Source: Danxiaibacter flavus
GTDB taxonomy: Bacteria; Bacteroidota; Bacteroidia; Chitinophagales; Chitinophagaceae
Length of the DNA: 64,000 nucleotides
Reading direction: 5' to 3'
Assembly (NCBI RefSeq): GCF_041060425.1
Contig: NZ_JAULBC010000014.1
Coordinates: 26,439 to 90,438 of the forward strand
In this document: positions 9,496 to 17,835 of the stretch, piece after piece
How positions within the stretch are numbered: the first letter of the stretch is position 1
Layout: each line of letters begins with the position of its first letter
The notes under the pieces: model-generated
The model's input: the letters and a program-made list of their open reading frames with translations, nothing else
What the model was told of the DNA's origin: nothing
Databases searched by the model: none
Position numbers and translations under genes: made by a program

Positions 9496-10599
9496 ATGTT
9501 AAACCGTCAGGATTATAAAGTTAACAGATACTTCTTTTTGGGTATTATTATTTTATTTGCTTCGTTGCTGTTATACAGTATGATCGATTTTTTTACCGCC
9601 TTTCTGGCGGCTATCATTGTATACGTATTAAGCAGGCCTTTTGTTGAATATCTTGTAAAAAAGAAAAGATGGAAGAAATCCTGGGCCGCTATTGCCGTTA
9701 TATTCATTTCGTTCTTTATTATTCTGCTTCCCATTTCGTTAATGGGTACAATGTTGTATAATAAAATTGTGCCTGTAGCTCAAAATCCTGATATCATTAT
9801 CAAAGCTGTAAAACAATTTGATCAGTTATTGCATGAAAAATACGGCCTTAACCTGTTTACAGAGCAAACTGTGGGAAAAATACAGGCACTGGCAGCCGGC
9901 CTGCTGTCCATCATTCTTAATCAAAGCCTCGGCATTTTCACTACCATTACCATGATGTATTTTTTCTTGTACTTCATGCTGATGAATGTAAACCGGATGG
10001 AAGCGGCTATTGTTTTCTATCTGCCGTTTAAGCGAAGCAAGATCATGATGTTTGGCAACGAGCTGGTGGCTCAAACATTCAGTAATGCTATCGGCATACC
10101 TCTTATTGCTATTGCTCAAGGTTTTTTTGCCTACCTGAGCTATTCAATTGCAGGCCTTAAGGAAGCCGCTTTTTGGGGTGTAATTACAGGCTTCGCCTCT
10201 ATAATACCTGTAGTTGGAATTGGGATAGTGTGGGTTCCCGTTGCCATATTTTTACTGATAAGCGGCCACACGTGGCAGGGCATTTTTGTTGCTGCGTGGA
10301 GTGTTGTTTTTTCCGGCACCATAGATAACGTGATCCGGTTTATACTGGCCAAAAAAATGGCAGATGTTCATCCGGTGGTAACTGTTCTCGGAGTGATCAT
10401 CGGCCTGAAGTATTTTGGTATTACAGGACTTATTTTTGGTCCGTTAATCATTTCTTACTTTATCATTCTTGTCCGGATCTACTACCAGGAATACCAGCAG
10501 CCGACTCTTGCCCGCAAAAACAAACCGCGCCAGATCGTTCCCGAATACATGCAACCTTTCCTTGGAATAAAAAAGAGCAAACCGAATAAGAAGACTTAA
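9496..10599 (+). CDS. AI-2E family transporter (PerM/TqsA-like permease)
   Basis: 367 residues with about eight membrane helices: two pairs near the N-terminus (FFLGIIILFASLLLY, FLAAIIVYVLSRPF), a soluble segment around 90-135, and a C-terminal bundle ending FGITGLIFGPLIISYFIIL. The G-x-x-x-I-P-V-V-G segment (ASIIPVVGIGIVWVPVAIFL) and the GLIFGP motif are typical of PF01594. Substrates of the family differ (autoinducer-2 export, other small molecules, Na+/H+ exchange), so no substrate is assigned. The stop codon lies in the left arm of the long inverted repeat at 10597-10667. Confidence 0.87.
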   Translation: MLNRQDYKVNRYFFLGIIILFASLLLYSMIDFFTAFLAAIIVYVLSRPFVEYLVKKKRWKKSWAAIAVIFISFFIILLPISLMGTMLYNKIVPVAQNPDIIIKAVKQFDQLLHEKYGLNLFTEQTVGKIQALAAGLLSIILNQSLGIFTTITMMYFFLYFMLMNVNRMEAAIVFYLPFKRSKIMMFGNELVAQTFSNAIGIPLIAIAQGFFAYLSYSIAGLKEAAFWGVITGFASIIPVVGIGIVWVPVAIFLLISGHTWQGIFVAAWSVVFSGTIDNVIRFILAKKMADVHPVVTVLGVIIGLKYFGITGLIFGPLIISYFIILVRIYYQEYQQPTLARKNKPRQIVPEYMQPFLGIKKSKPNKKT

Positions 10600-10667
10600 T
10601 TGACAATTGAAAGTTCCTGCCCGACTGATGTCATTCAGTCGGGCAGGAACTTTCAATTATCAATTAA
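10597..10667. terminator. Very long near-perfect inverted repeat, probable bidirectional terminator
   Basis: The arms 10605-10628 and 10635-10658 pair over 24 bp without mismatch around a 6-base loop; after one mismatch the pairing continues for 8 more bp (ttaattga/tcaattaa), reaching the stop codon of the AI-2E gene. It lies between convergent genes, which fits a shared terminator, but the stem is far longer than termination needs and lacks a strong T-run. The core gttcctgcccgactga may be a repeated palindrome of this genome. Confidence 0.7.
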
Positions 10668-10770
10668 TACGCCCATTCTCCTATTTGCACATCTGCCAAT
10701 TTGCATATTCGCACATTCCCTCATTCGCACATCCCATTTTCAATTCTCAATTATCCATTTTCAATTACAT
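10668..10770. repeat. gcacattc / caattatc word arrays between convergent genes
   Basis: From about 10675 the words gcacatctgcc, tttgcatattcgcacattcc and tcattcgcacatccc follow each other, then the words ttttcaattctcaattatcc. The last units run into the 3' end of the minus-strand PLP-enzyme gene, so its final residues IENG and its stop are read from the repeat. Confidence 0.7.
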
Positions 10771-11917
10771 TAAAAGCTTGTTCAAGGTCCTTAATAATGT
10801 AATCAGCATCTTCCAAACCGCAGTAGAGACGGAGCATTCGCTGATCGGCAGAGCCGTTAAAACTTTCGGGTTTAATACCCGCACAACGTGGAATGATCAA
10901 TGATTCATGACCGCCCCAGCTAACGGCCATCAATATATGTTTTAGTGATTCACAAAACTTTTCAATGCCTGACACAGTGTAGCATTTGATAACAAAAGTG
11001 AGGAGGCCACATCCGCCTTTCATCTGACTCTTCGCAAGGTCGTACTGCGGAAATGCTTCATCCAACGGGAAGATCACTTTTTCAACCAAAGGATGGCTTT
11101 TCAAATAATCCAGCACTTTTTCAGTGGTTGATGTAATCCTGTCGAGGCGCGCTTGCAGTGTTCTCAAACCTCTTATCAGCAACCATGCGTTAAATGGTTG
11201 AATACCGCTGCCAATATTGTTGTATTCACTGTTGAAAATGCGCTTAATAATATCACTTCCGCCGCAAAGTACGCCGGCAATAACATCGCTATGTCCGCCG
11301 ATATATTTTGTTGCAGATTGCAGAACAAGATCTATCCCAAGCTCAATTGGCCTTTGATATAAAGGCGTACAAAAGCTATTATCACAAATGGTAATGATAT
11401 TGTGTTGTTTTGCCAGTTGGGCGACGGCAGCAAGGTCCTGCAATTCGTAAGTCCAGCTATTGGGACTTTCCAAATAAAACAACGTTGTATTCTCACGGAT
11501 GGCTGAAGAAAAATTATTAACGTCAGTGCCGTCTATATAGGTGGTCCGGACATTGAACCTCGGTAATATTTCATCAAACATTTTCTTCGCCCATGTATAA
11601 GGATTGCGAACGCTCACAATATGATCTCCGCTTTTTACATTAGCGAGTACTGAAGCAAAAATGGCAGCAGATCCGCTGTTGAACACAAGGCAATCTTCCG
11701 CTCCGTCAAGTGCAGCAAGTTTTTTACGAAGTATTTCCACCGTCGGATTCAGGCCACGGCTGTACAGCCATGTAGAATACTCATCGTCAAAACTGCTCCG
11801 CAAAGCCTCCACCGTTTTAAAGGCAAAGTTGCTTGTCTGCATAATCGGCGGCGCAATCGCTCTAAAGTATTCGTCCCTGTCTTCAGCGTACTCATTTAAA
11901 ATATAAGATATATCCAT
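10751..11917 (-). CDS. Cys/Met metabolism PLP-dependent enzyme (cystathionine gamma-synthase/lyase family)
   Basis: 388 residues covering the whole fold. The PLP lysine is Lys204 in LQSATKYIGGHSD, with the cofactor Asp in ITICDNSF (Asp179) and the substrate-phosphate/PLP region LYSRGLNPT near 51-59 (the usual Y-x-R motif). The family includes cystathionine gamma-synthase, cystathionine gamma- and beta-lyase, methionine gamma-lyase and O-acetylhomoserine sulfhydrylase; sequence alone does not tell which. A lyase acting on cystathionine or methionine is the likeliest. It stands alone between two word arrays; the C-terminus is read from repeat DNA. Confidence 0.85.
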   Translation of the reverse strand: MDISYILNEYAEDRDEYFRAIAPPIMQTSNFAFKTVEALRSSFDDEYSTWLYSRGLNPTVEILRKKLAALDGAEDCLVFNSGSAAIFASVLANVKSGDHIVSVRNPYTWAKKMFDEILPRFNVRTTYIDGTDVNNFSSAIRENTTLFYLESPNSWTYELQDLAAVAQLAKQHNIITICDNSFCTPLYQRPIELGIDLVLQSATKYIGGHSDVIAGVLCGGSDIIKRIFNSEYNNIGSGIQPFNAWLLIRGLRTLQARLDRITSTTEKVLDYLKSHPLVEKVIFPLDEAFPQYDLAKSQMKGGCGLLTFVIKCYTVSGIEKFCESLKHILMAVSWGGHESLIIPRCAGIKPESFNGSADQRMLRLYCGLEDADYIIKDLEQAFNVIENG

Positions 11918-11945
11918 AAAAAACTATTAATTCTAAAAATCAGTT

Positions 11946-11985
11946 GATGTACGGTGTACGATGTGCGATGTACAACGTAGGGGTT
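11946..11985. repeat. gtacgatgt word array downstream of the APC permease
   Basis: Units gtacggtgtacgatgtgcg and atgtacaacgtagg follow the stop of the minus-strand permease by a few bases. The core gtac is self-complementary. The same family occurs at 46811-46881. Confidence 0.7.
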
Positions 11986-11989
11986 TACA

Positions 11990-13354
11990 TTATTTCTTTG
12001 GCACATCGTAATTATCGTCACCTGTTTTCTGCCTGCTTATTTTCTTATGTGTCAGGAAATATATGCCCATAAAAGAAGCGAGGACAATTAGCCCCACAAG
12101 AGCGGTACCGGGCGTTTGCATAGCAATATTTATTCCAACAAACACATAAGCGCAAATAAAAACCAGCGGCATCAACGGATATAGTTTCATTGAATAAATA
12201 CCCGTGCCATTCAAATGCTTTGTCTTTCTTCTTATCGAAAAAATACTTGCCGCTGAGGCCGCCATCCCAAAACAATCCAGAAAAATGGTAAAGTTCAGTA
12301 TCTCCTCAAATGTCTTAGCAAGAAATACGATAATAATACATATGGCCGCAAATGTAGAAAGAGAGATTACCAGTACGTCTTTCTTTTTCGACTTTTGTTG
12401 AAAAATTGCAGGCAGCACACCATCTTCACTCATAGCAAACATTACACGCGGGTTACTCATCAACAACACATTTACATAAGCCAGTACAGATAAAAACAGC
12501 AAGGCCGAAAACGCAGATCCGCCCGATTGACCAAACATTTTTGCTGCAACAATTGAGGCAATTTCTTTTTGGCTTTGCAATTGCGTAAAACCAATCACCT
12601 TAAAATAAGAAAGATTTACGAGAAGATATAATCCTATAATTATGGCGATTCCCATGAAGATGCCCCGCGGAATATTTCTGGAAGCGTTTTGCACATCACT
12701 ACCAAAATTGATCGTTTGCTGATAGCCTCCATATGTGAATGAAACGGCAATAAGGCTTGCCCCAAATGAGTGGATCCAGGAAGGAAACGAAACATCCGAA
12801 ACCGCATTACTTTCGGTTACAGGCTGATGGATCTCGGGCATAAACAGTGCAGCTATAAGCATTACGATCATACCAATCTTTATGATCATCAGAACATTCT
12901 GCGTTTTAGCACTCATTCGCAAACCCAGCAAATTAACACCGTAAAATACCACAACGGCAGAAGTGGCAATCAGTGCTTTTGTAAGATCTGTTGCGGGTTC
13001 ATTAAAAATTACCTGGCTTATATAACCGGAGCCGATCAACGCTACAGCGCCAAGAGAAGCTGCGTTTGAGATGAGTATGATACAGTTTACAGAAAACGCG
13101 ATAGATGGATGATAAGCATGGGAAAATATGCGGTAATAGCCACCGGTCACCGGGTAGCGGCTGCCTATTTCAGCGTAAGTCAGTGCACCACATAAAGCGA
13201 TAAGTCCACCCGCTATCCATGCACTAAAATATATTACCGGGTTAAGGGCATATTGTGCGGATGTAGCGGCCGTTCTGAAAATTCCCATCCCGATAACCAG
13301 CCCCACCACAACCATGGTCAAATCAAAAAGCGTTAGTTTCTGTTTGGAACTCAT
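11990..13354 (-). CDS. APC-superfamily amino acid permease
   Basis: 454 residues with about 12 membrane helices. The first helix has the unwound binding motif VIGMGIFRTAA, and the second is followed by CGALTYAEIGSRYPVTGG, which is the strongest signature of the APC amino acid-polyamine-organocation family. Helix 6 carries AVSFTYGGYQQTINFGSDV. Substrate unknown; related Bacteroidota proteins are usually annotated as amino acid permeases. The C-terminus is charged and cytosolic. Upstream on the coding strand there is a near-consensus box, tacattta, about 20 bp before the ATG. Its promoter region is covered by gtgcgaatg words. Confidence 0.86.
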   Translation of the reverse strand: MSSKQKLTLFDLTMVVVGLVIGMGIFRTAATSAQYALNPVIYFSAWIAGGLIALCGALTYAEIGSRYPVTGGYYRIFSHAYHPSIAFSVNCIILISNAASLGAVALIGSGYISQVIFNEPATDLTKALIATSAVVVFYGVNLLGLRMSAKTQNVLMIIKIGMIVMLIAALFMPEIHQPVTESNAVSDVSFPSWIHSFGASLIAVSFTYGGYQQTINFGSDVQNASRNIPRGIFMGIAIIIGLYLLVNLSYFKVIGFTQLQSQKEIASIVAAKMFGQSGGSAFSALLFLSVLAYVNVLLMSNPRVMFAMSEDGVLPAIFQQKSKKKDVLVISLSTFAAICIIIVFLAKTFEEILNFTIFLDCFGMAASAASIFSIRRKTKHLNGTGIYSMKLYPLMPLVFICAYVFVGINIAMQTPGTALVGLIVLASFMGIYFLTHKKISRQKTGDDNYDVPKK

Positions 13355-13383
13355 AAATAAAAAATAGCCTTAAATGTAGCGAA

Positions 13384-13640
13384 AATGTGCAAATGTGCGA
13401 ATGGGCGAATGTGCGAATGGGCAAATAGGCAGATGCGTAGATGCGCGAATGGGCAGATGTGAAGATGGATGAATGGGAGCATGGGTCCATGCGCGAACTA
13501 GGAAAGCATAGATGTTTGAATAAGTGAATATTAAATAGCCGCGGGCAAAAGTCCACGCCTGCGCCTATACGAGGTTTATGGATATTTACTCTGTTCATTC
13601 ACACATTTACTCGTCCGCACATCTACTAATTCGCACATTT
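13384..13640. repeat. gtgcgaatg word arrays on both sides of a gap
   Basis: 13384-13496 holds about a dozen units of the type gtgcaaatgtgcgaatgggc, drifting to atgcgtagatgcgcgaatggg. A second, inverted block (cattcacacatttactcg, cgcacatctactaattcgcac) lies at 13591-13640, directly before the promoter of the B12 riboswitch. The stretch between (13497-13590) is unremarkable. A reading frame over these words exists but its product is only repeat translation. Confidence 0.75.
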
Positions 13641-13644
13641 CCCT

Positions 13645-13652
13645 TACTTTTG
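13645..13652 (+). promoter_or_regulatory. TAnnTTTG-type -7 element for the B12 operon
   Basis: The 8-mer tacttttg fits the Bacteroidota -7 consensus TAnnTTTG exactly and lies about 10 bp before the start of the cobalamin riboswitch, where transcription should begin. No TTTG box was found at the usual spacing upstream. Confidence 0.55.
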
Positions 13653-13660
13653 CCGCGGAT

Positions 13661-13840
13661 TTGGTTGGCGCACGCGCCATTAAAAGGGAAGTCCGGTGTA
13701 AATCCGGCGCTATCCCCGTAGCTGTAAGCTTAACGAGCAGGATGCAAGGCATCCTTACTCAATATCTGGATCTTCATACCACTGTATTTTAACGGGAAGG
13801 TGTTCAGATGTAAGCGAGCCAGAAGACCTGCCTGATTCAA
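13661..13840 (+). ncRNA. Cobalamin (adenosylcobalamin-type) riboswitch
   Basis: It contains the conserved core aaaagggaagtccggtgtaa, then aatccggcgctatccccgta and gctgtaa, and near the 3' end the B12 box gagccagaagacctgcc (13815-13831), in the right order and spacing for the class. It precedes btuB by about 140 bp. High B12 is expected to shut off expression of btuB and perhaps the whole downstream set. A possible switch stem follows: ctttcg (13855-13860) can pair with cgaaag (13885-13890). The B12-box part may pair with the latter region in one state; this is inference. Confidence 0.93.
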
Positions 13841-13983
13841 ACAAGATCACTGAGCTTTCGGGAGAAAAGCCGGAGATGCAGCTACGAAAGTTTTAATAAT
13901 AACTCGTTGCTGCTTTTCTACTCTTTCATTATTCGAAAGTTCATTCTTCATTAAGCATTTCAGAACAAAATACAAACAGAAGA

Positions 13984-15921
13984 ATGAGCATGAAAAAAAT
14001 TGCACTTTCAGTTACAGCACTCATGACAACACTAACGTTATGGGCACAAAAGGACTCTGCCACTAACGCCCTTGACGAAGTTGTTGTAACCGCAACCAAA
14101 AGTCCTAAAAAATTAAGCGAGACAGGCAAAGTACTCACTGTTATTTCTCACGAACAACTTGAACGCAGTGCAGGAAAGGATATTGCACAAGTACTGAATG
14201 AGCAAACAGGCATCGTTGTAAATGGCGCTACAAGCAATCCGGGCAAAGACAAAAGCATCTACATGCGTGGCGCTAAGAGTGATTATACATTGATATTAAT
14301 AGATGGCATCCCGCTATACGATCCGTCAGGCCTCAGCAGCAATTTTGACATCCGCACAATACCCATTGAAAATATTGAACGTGTGGAAATATTGAAAGGC
14401 AGTCAATCTACTTTATATGGGGCAGATGCCATTGCAGGCGTTATCAATATTATCACCAAAAGAAAAGGCAATAAAGAAGTGGGCGCTTTTGCGACCGCGA
14501 GCTACGGTAGCTTTAATACATTCAAAGGCAACGCAGGGGTTAATGGAAGCACGAAAACGCTTGACTACAATGTCGCCTACACTTACTACGATACAAAAGG
14601 CATTAGCGAAGCCAAAGACCCAAACGGCACCGGAACATTTGACAAGGATGGTTATAAACAGCATGGTGTATTGGCCAATCTTGGTTTTAAAGTAAATGAT
14701 CATTGGAAAATAACTCCGTTCCTGCGCTACAACACCTACAATGGTAAACTGGATGCGGGGGCTTACACAGATGACCGGGACTATACCTACAAAAGCAAAA
14801 GTCTGCAAACGGGTGTGCGCAGTGAATTAACCTTCGGCAAAAGCAGGTTTACACTAAACTATAGTTACAATACTATCAAAAGAGACTACCTCAACGATTC
14901 AGGTTATGTGCCACCATATAGCGACCAATACTATTCCGGTGGCTATAAAGGAACAGACCAGTTTGCGGAAATTGTTTACTCTACTGAGCTGGCTAAAGGT
15001 TTACAACTGGTTTCGGGAGTTGATTACAGAACATCGAATACATCTCAATCCAATACGTACATTGGAAGCTGGGGGCAGGACGTTAGCAAAATAAGTAAGG
15101 ACAGCGCCATGCAACACCAGTTTAATGCATACGCATCTCTTCTGTACACCGGTAAGGTATTTCACGCCGAGGCTGGCGCCAGGTATAATAACAATTCTAT
15201 TTACGGCACCAAGTGGACTTACAACTTTAATCCTTTCGTTTTCCTGAACAAAGAAGTGAAAATTTTTGCCAACATATCCAGCGCGTTTAAAACACCTACA
15301 CTGTACCAATTATACGCACCAATGTATGGCAACAGCTCTTTAAAGGCTGAATCTGCGGTTACCTACGAAGGTGGAGTGCAGTATTTTCAACCTGAACAAA
15401 AGTTCAACATCAGGGGTGTTATTTATAAGCGTGACGTAAATAATGTAATTGCATTCACAAACAGATATGTAAACCAGGATGAACAGCATAACTGGGGTGT
15501 AGAAATTGAACCAACCATCAACTTCACAGAAAATCTACAGTTAGTATTACAGTATGCACACACGAAAGGTAAATTAAATACACAACTGAACGGCAAGGAT
15601 TCCAGTTCATCTACATTATTGCGTGTACCAGAAGATACTTACAGCATGGCATTGAATTACCGCGCGTCTAAAAAACTGTTTTTAAGCATGAATATACAAA
15701 CCTTTGGCGCAAGAAAGGATTTGGATTTTAGCACTTATCCATCTACATTGGTTAACTTGGAGGCCTACACTTTGTGGAGTGCATATGGTGAATATAAATT
15801 CAACAAACACGTTAAGGTTTTTGCTGATTTTAAAAACATTACCAATACGGATTATGTTGAAGTATTGGGATATAGCACTCAACCGGCAAGTGTACAGGCT
15901 GGATTAACTGTAACTTTTTAA
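13984..15921 (+). CDS. btuB: BtuB-like TonB-dependent vitamin B12 receptor
   Basis: 645 residues. A signal peptide (MKKIALSVTALMTTLTLWAQ) is followed by a TonB-box-like segment DEVVVTATKSPKKLSETG, a plug domain (IYMRGAKSDYTLILIDGIPL, then VEILKGSQSTLYGADAIAGV) and a 22-strand-type barrel ending in LTVTF. Substrate assignment rests on the cobalamin riboswitch directly upstream and the cob genes downstream. Two ATGs are possible, 13984 and 13990; the second gives the more usual signal peptide, while agaag sits just before the first. Outer membrane; energised by TonB-ExbBD encoded elsewhere. Confidence 0.9.
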   Translation: MSMKKIALSVTALMTTLTLWAQKDSATNALDEVVVTATKSPKKLSETGKVLTVISHEQLERSAGKDIAQVLNEQTGIVVNGATSNPGKDKSIYMRGAKSDYTLILIDGIPLYDPSGLSSNFDIRTIPIENIERVEILKGSQSTLYGADAIAGVINIITKRKGNKEVGAFATASYGSFNTFKGNAGVNGSTKTLDYNVAYTYYDTKGISEAKDPNGTGTFDKDGYKQHGVLANLGFKVNDHWKITPFLRYNTYNGKLDAGAYTDDRDYTYKSKSLQTGVRSELTFGKSRFTLNYSYNTIKRDYLNDSGYVPPYSDQYYSGGYKGTDQFAEIVYSTELAKGLQLVSGVDYRTSNTSQSNTYIGSWGQDVSKISKDSAMQHQFNAYASLLYTGKVFHAEAGARYNNNSIYGTKWTYNFNPFVFLNKEVKIFANISSAFKTPTLYQLYAPMYGNSSLKAESAVTYEGGVQYFQPEQKFNIRGVIYKRDVNNVIAFTNRYVNQDEQHNWGVEIEPTINFTENLQLVLQYAHTKGKLNTQLNGKDSSSSTLLRVPEDTYSMALNYRASKKLFLSMNIQTFGARKDLDFSTYPSTLVNLEAYTLWSAYGEYKFNKHVKVFADFKNITNTDYVEVLGYSTQPASVQAGLTVTF

Positions 15922-15940
15922 ATTCCTAAATAGTCATTAT

Positions 15941-16519
15941 ATGTCAATTCCAAAATTCAATCCCCGCACAACGTTACTATTACTGATCATTTGTTTTGTG
16001 GCTGTATTACGTTTATCCACAAACATGACAAAGGAGTTAAGCCCACTGGTTATGTATTCACCACTTGGCGCAATGGCCCTGTTTGGTGGCGCCTATTTTA
16101 AGGGCAACATAAAGCCATTTGCGTTTCCTTTATTAGCATTATTTATTAGTGACCTTGTTTTATCATTTACTGTATTTTCCGAATTCAGAACAGGTTTGTT
16201 GTATGGTGGCTGGTACTGGGTGTACGGATCTTTTGCATTAATGACTATCGCTGGCAAACTTCTCATCAAAGACGTAAACATCCAGAGTATCTTAACAGCA
16301 ACACTGGTAACCGTGTTAATTCACTGGCTGGTCTCTGATTTGGGCGCGGCGCTATCTCAAAACGGCTTTGCAAACATCATGACAACCTATCAACTACGTC
16401 TTGTCACTGCAATTCCTTACGAATTAAGATTTCTCTCTTCCACCATTATTTATAGTGGAATTATGTTTGGCAGTTTTGAATTATTAAAGAATAGAGTTAC
16501 TGCACCCGAAGCAAGATAA
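15941..16519 (+). CDS. DUF6580-like membrane protein in the B12 operon
   Basis: 192 residues, five to six hydrophobic helices, no signal peptide. Motifs include PLGAMALFGGAYFKGN, FPLLALFISDLVLS and HWLVSDLGAALS. A homologue of the same length lies at 63219-63797 with matching AMAIFGGALF and MFISDL motifs. It starts 19 bp after btuB and therefore probably answers to the same riboswitch. Its size and helix number recall the substrate-binding (S) subunits of ECF transporters, which suggests an inner-membrane step for a corrinoid, cobalt or a B12 precursor, but this is inference. The function of the family is not known to me. Repeat words begin exactly at its stop codon. Confidence 0.75.
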   Translation: MSIPKFNPRTTLLLLIICFVAVLRLSTNMTKELSPLVMYSPLGAMALFGGAYFKGNIKPFAFPLLALFISDLVLSFTVFSEFRTGLLYGGWYWVYGSFALMTIAGKLLIKDVNIQSILTATLVTVLIHWLVSDLGAALSQNGFANIMTTYQLRLVTAIPYELRFLSSTIIYSGIMFGSFELLKNRVTAPEAR

Positions 16520-16593
16520 ATGTGCGAATGAGTGAATGTGCGGATGTGCAAATGTGCGGATGTGCAAATGTGTGAATGAGTAAATATGCAAAT
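16518..16593. repeat. gtgcgaatg / gtgcaaatg word array after the DUF6580 gene
   Basis: About eight units (atgtgcgaatgagtga, atgtgcggatgtgcaa and so on) start at the TAA of the upstream gene. Same family as 13384-13640 and 25793-25830. Confidence 0.75.
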
Positions 16594-16594
16594 G

Positions 16595-16630
16595 AATTCC
16601 TGCGAAGTTGTTTATTGCTTCGCAGGAATT
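16595..16630 (+). terminator. 13-bp hairpin, possible terminator or attenuator inside the B12 locus
   Basis: aattcctgcgaag pairs perfectly with cttcgcaggaatt around a 10-base loop. There is no long T-run, only attta after the stem, so termination may be partial. If it works, btuF and the cob genes downstream need a further promoter or read-through. Confidence 0.5.
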
Positions 16631-16679
16631 ATTTAGATCTTTAGATGCAGAAATCCAATCTTTTTAGAAACATTACCAG

Positions 16680-16760
16680 TTTTAAGCTTTAGGCTTTGAG
16701 CTTTGGCTTAAGCTTTGGGCTTTGGGCTTTGAGCTTTGAGCTTTAAGCTTTAAGCTTTTC
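16680..16760. repeat. aagctttgggc word array upstream of the BtuF-like gene
   Basis: About ten units based on gctttgggctttgagc and gctttaagctt. The core aagctt is self-complementary. The array ends 24 bp before the next ATG. Same family at 32620-32656 and 59177-59220. Confidence 0.75.
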
Positions 16761-16784
16761 CTCAACGTAAAACTTATCACTCCC

Positions 16785-17726
16785 ATGGTTGCCTGTTCCT
16801 TTCTCCCCGCGGTTACACAAATGATCTATGATATGGGCCTGCAGCACTTGCTGCACGGTGTAACATTTGAATGTCCATCAAAGGCATTAAAAGAAAAACA
16901 CAGGGTTGTCAGATATTTACTTGAAGGCAACAACTATTCAAGTATTGAGATAGATCGCATTTTTTCCGCAAGCAAGTCGCAGGGAAAAAGCCTTTATTTT
17001 GTAGATGAGGATTTGCTCAAACAAATTCAGCCGGATATAATTTTCACACAGGATGTTTGTGAAGTATGTCAGATTGATACTGCCTGCACGGCAGCTGCAG
17101 TTGCAAAACTTGAGAAGCAACCGGCAATAATTCCAATAACGCCACAGACACTGGATGATGTATATCAAAGCGCCATTACCATTGCATCGGCATTGGGCCA
17201 GGAAGAAGCTGCATACACTTACCTTACAAAACTTCAGAAAAGAACTGACAATATTCTTGATACTTTGCGTCAGCATAAAATGCCTTTAAAACGTGTGATG
17301 CTGATAGAATGGATTGAACCTGTTTACAATTGCGGACACTGGATTCCTTACCAGATTGCCCAGGCCGGTGGTATAGATATGCTTAGCAACCCTGCAGGAG
17401 ACTCTATCGTAACACAGTGGGATAAAATTGTAAAGTACGATCCTGAAGTTTTAATAATTGCCCCATGCGGATTTACCGTTGAACGTACGTTGGAGGAAAT
17501 GCATTTGCTTACTGACAGGAAAGAATGGCAACATTTGCAAGCTGTAAAAAACAACCTGGTATACATTGCCGATTTCGATTTGTTTACCCAACCAAGCGCA
17601 TCTACGCTTGTGGATGGAATCGAAGTACTCTCCAGTATGTTTCACCCAAAGCTGTTTCAAGCTCCGGAATCATTGGAGCATAAATTTGTGCAACTCAATA
17701 AACAGCATGCCCACGCGGACGTATGA
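16785..17726 (+). CDS. BtuF-like cobalamin-binding protein without export signal
   Basis: 313 residues of the type III periplasmic-binding fold. The N-terminus VACSFLPAVTQMIYDMGL matches the usual SLLPSATEIxxALG start of B12-binding proteins, followed by a VTFECP segment, and the family mark FTQDVCEVCQIDTAC lies near residue 90. The mature-type sequence begins at residue 2, and there is no signal peptide or lipobox, nor an upstream in-frame ATG I trust. Members of this leaderless group are found beside cob genes and may bind corrinoids in the cytosol. No BtuC or BtuD gene is near. Downstream is cobU. No clear ribosome site; the gap upstream is repeat DNA. Confidence 0.8.
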   Translation: MVACSFLPAVTQMIYDMGLQHLLHGVTFECPSKALKEKHRVVRYLLEGNNYSSIEIDRIFSASKSQGKSLYFVDEDLLKQIQPDIIFTQDVCEVCQIDTACTAAAVAKLEKQPAIIPITPQTLDDVYQSAITIASALGQEEAAYTYLTKLQKRTDNILDTLRQHKMPLKRVMLIEWIEPVYNCGHWIPYQIAQAGGIDMLSNPAGDSIVTQWDKIVKYDPEVLIIAPCGFTVERTLEEMHLLTDRKEWQHLQAVKNNLVYIADFDLFTQPSASTLVDGIEVLSSMFHPKLFQAPESLEHKFVQLNKQHAHADV

Positions 17727-17835
17727 ACATAAAGGCTTCCACGTTAACATTTCGCATACAAAGCGTCAACACACGCGATAAAAAACTACACAAACGTTTA
17801 AGTGTTTGTTACAGCACCCAGAAAAAAAATACACT

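Noticed and set aside
10607..10903. Plus-strand frame starting in the long inverted repeat
   Set aside because: It is built from the hairpin and the word arrays and then runs antisense to the PLP-enzyme gene.
13323..13598. Minus-strand frame of about 90 codons
   Set aside because: Its product is only the translation of gtgcgaatg words (repeating Ser/His/Ile/Cys patterns) and it overlaps the APC permease start.
13384..13640. Possible CRISPR array
   Set aside because: Units are 7-14 bases, degenerate, and not separated by unique spacers of constant length; no cas genes are present.
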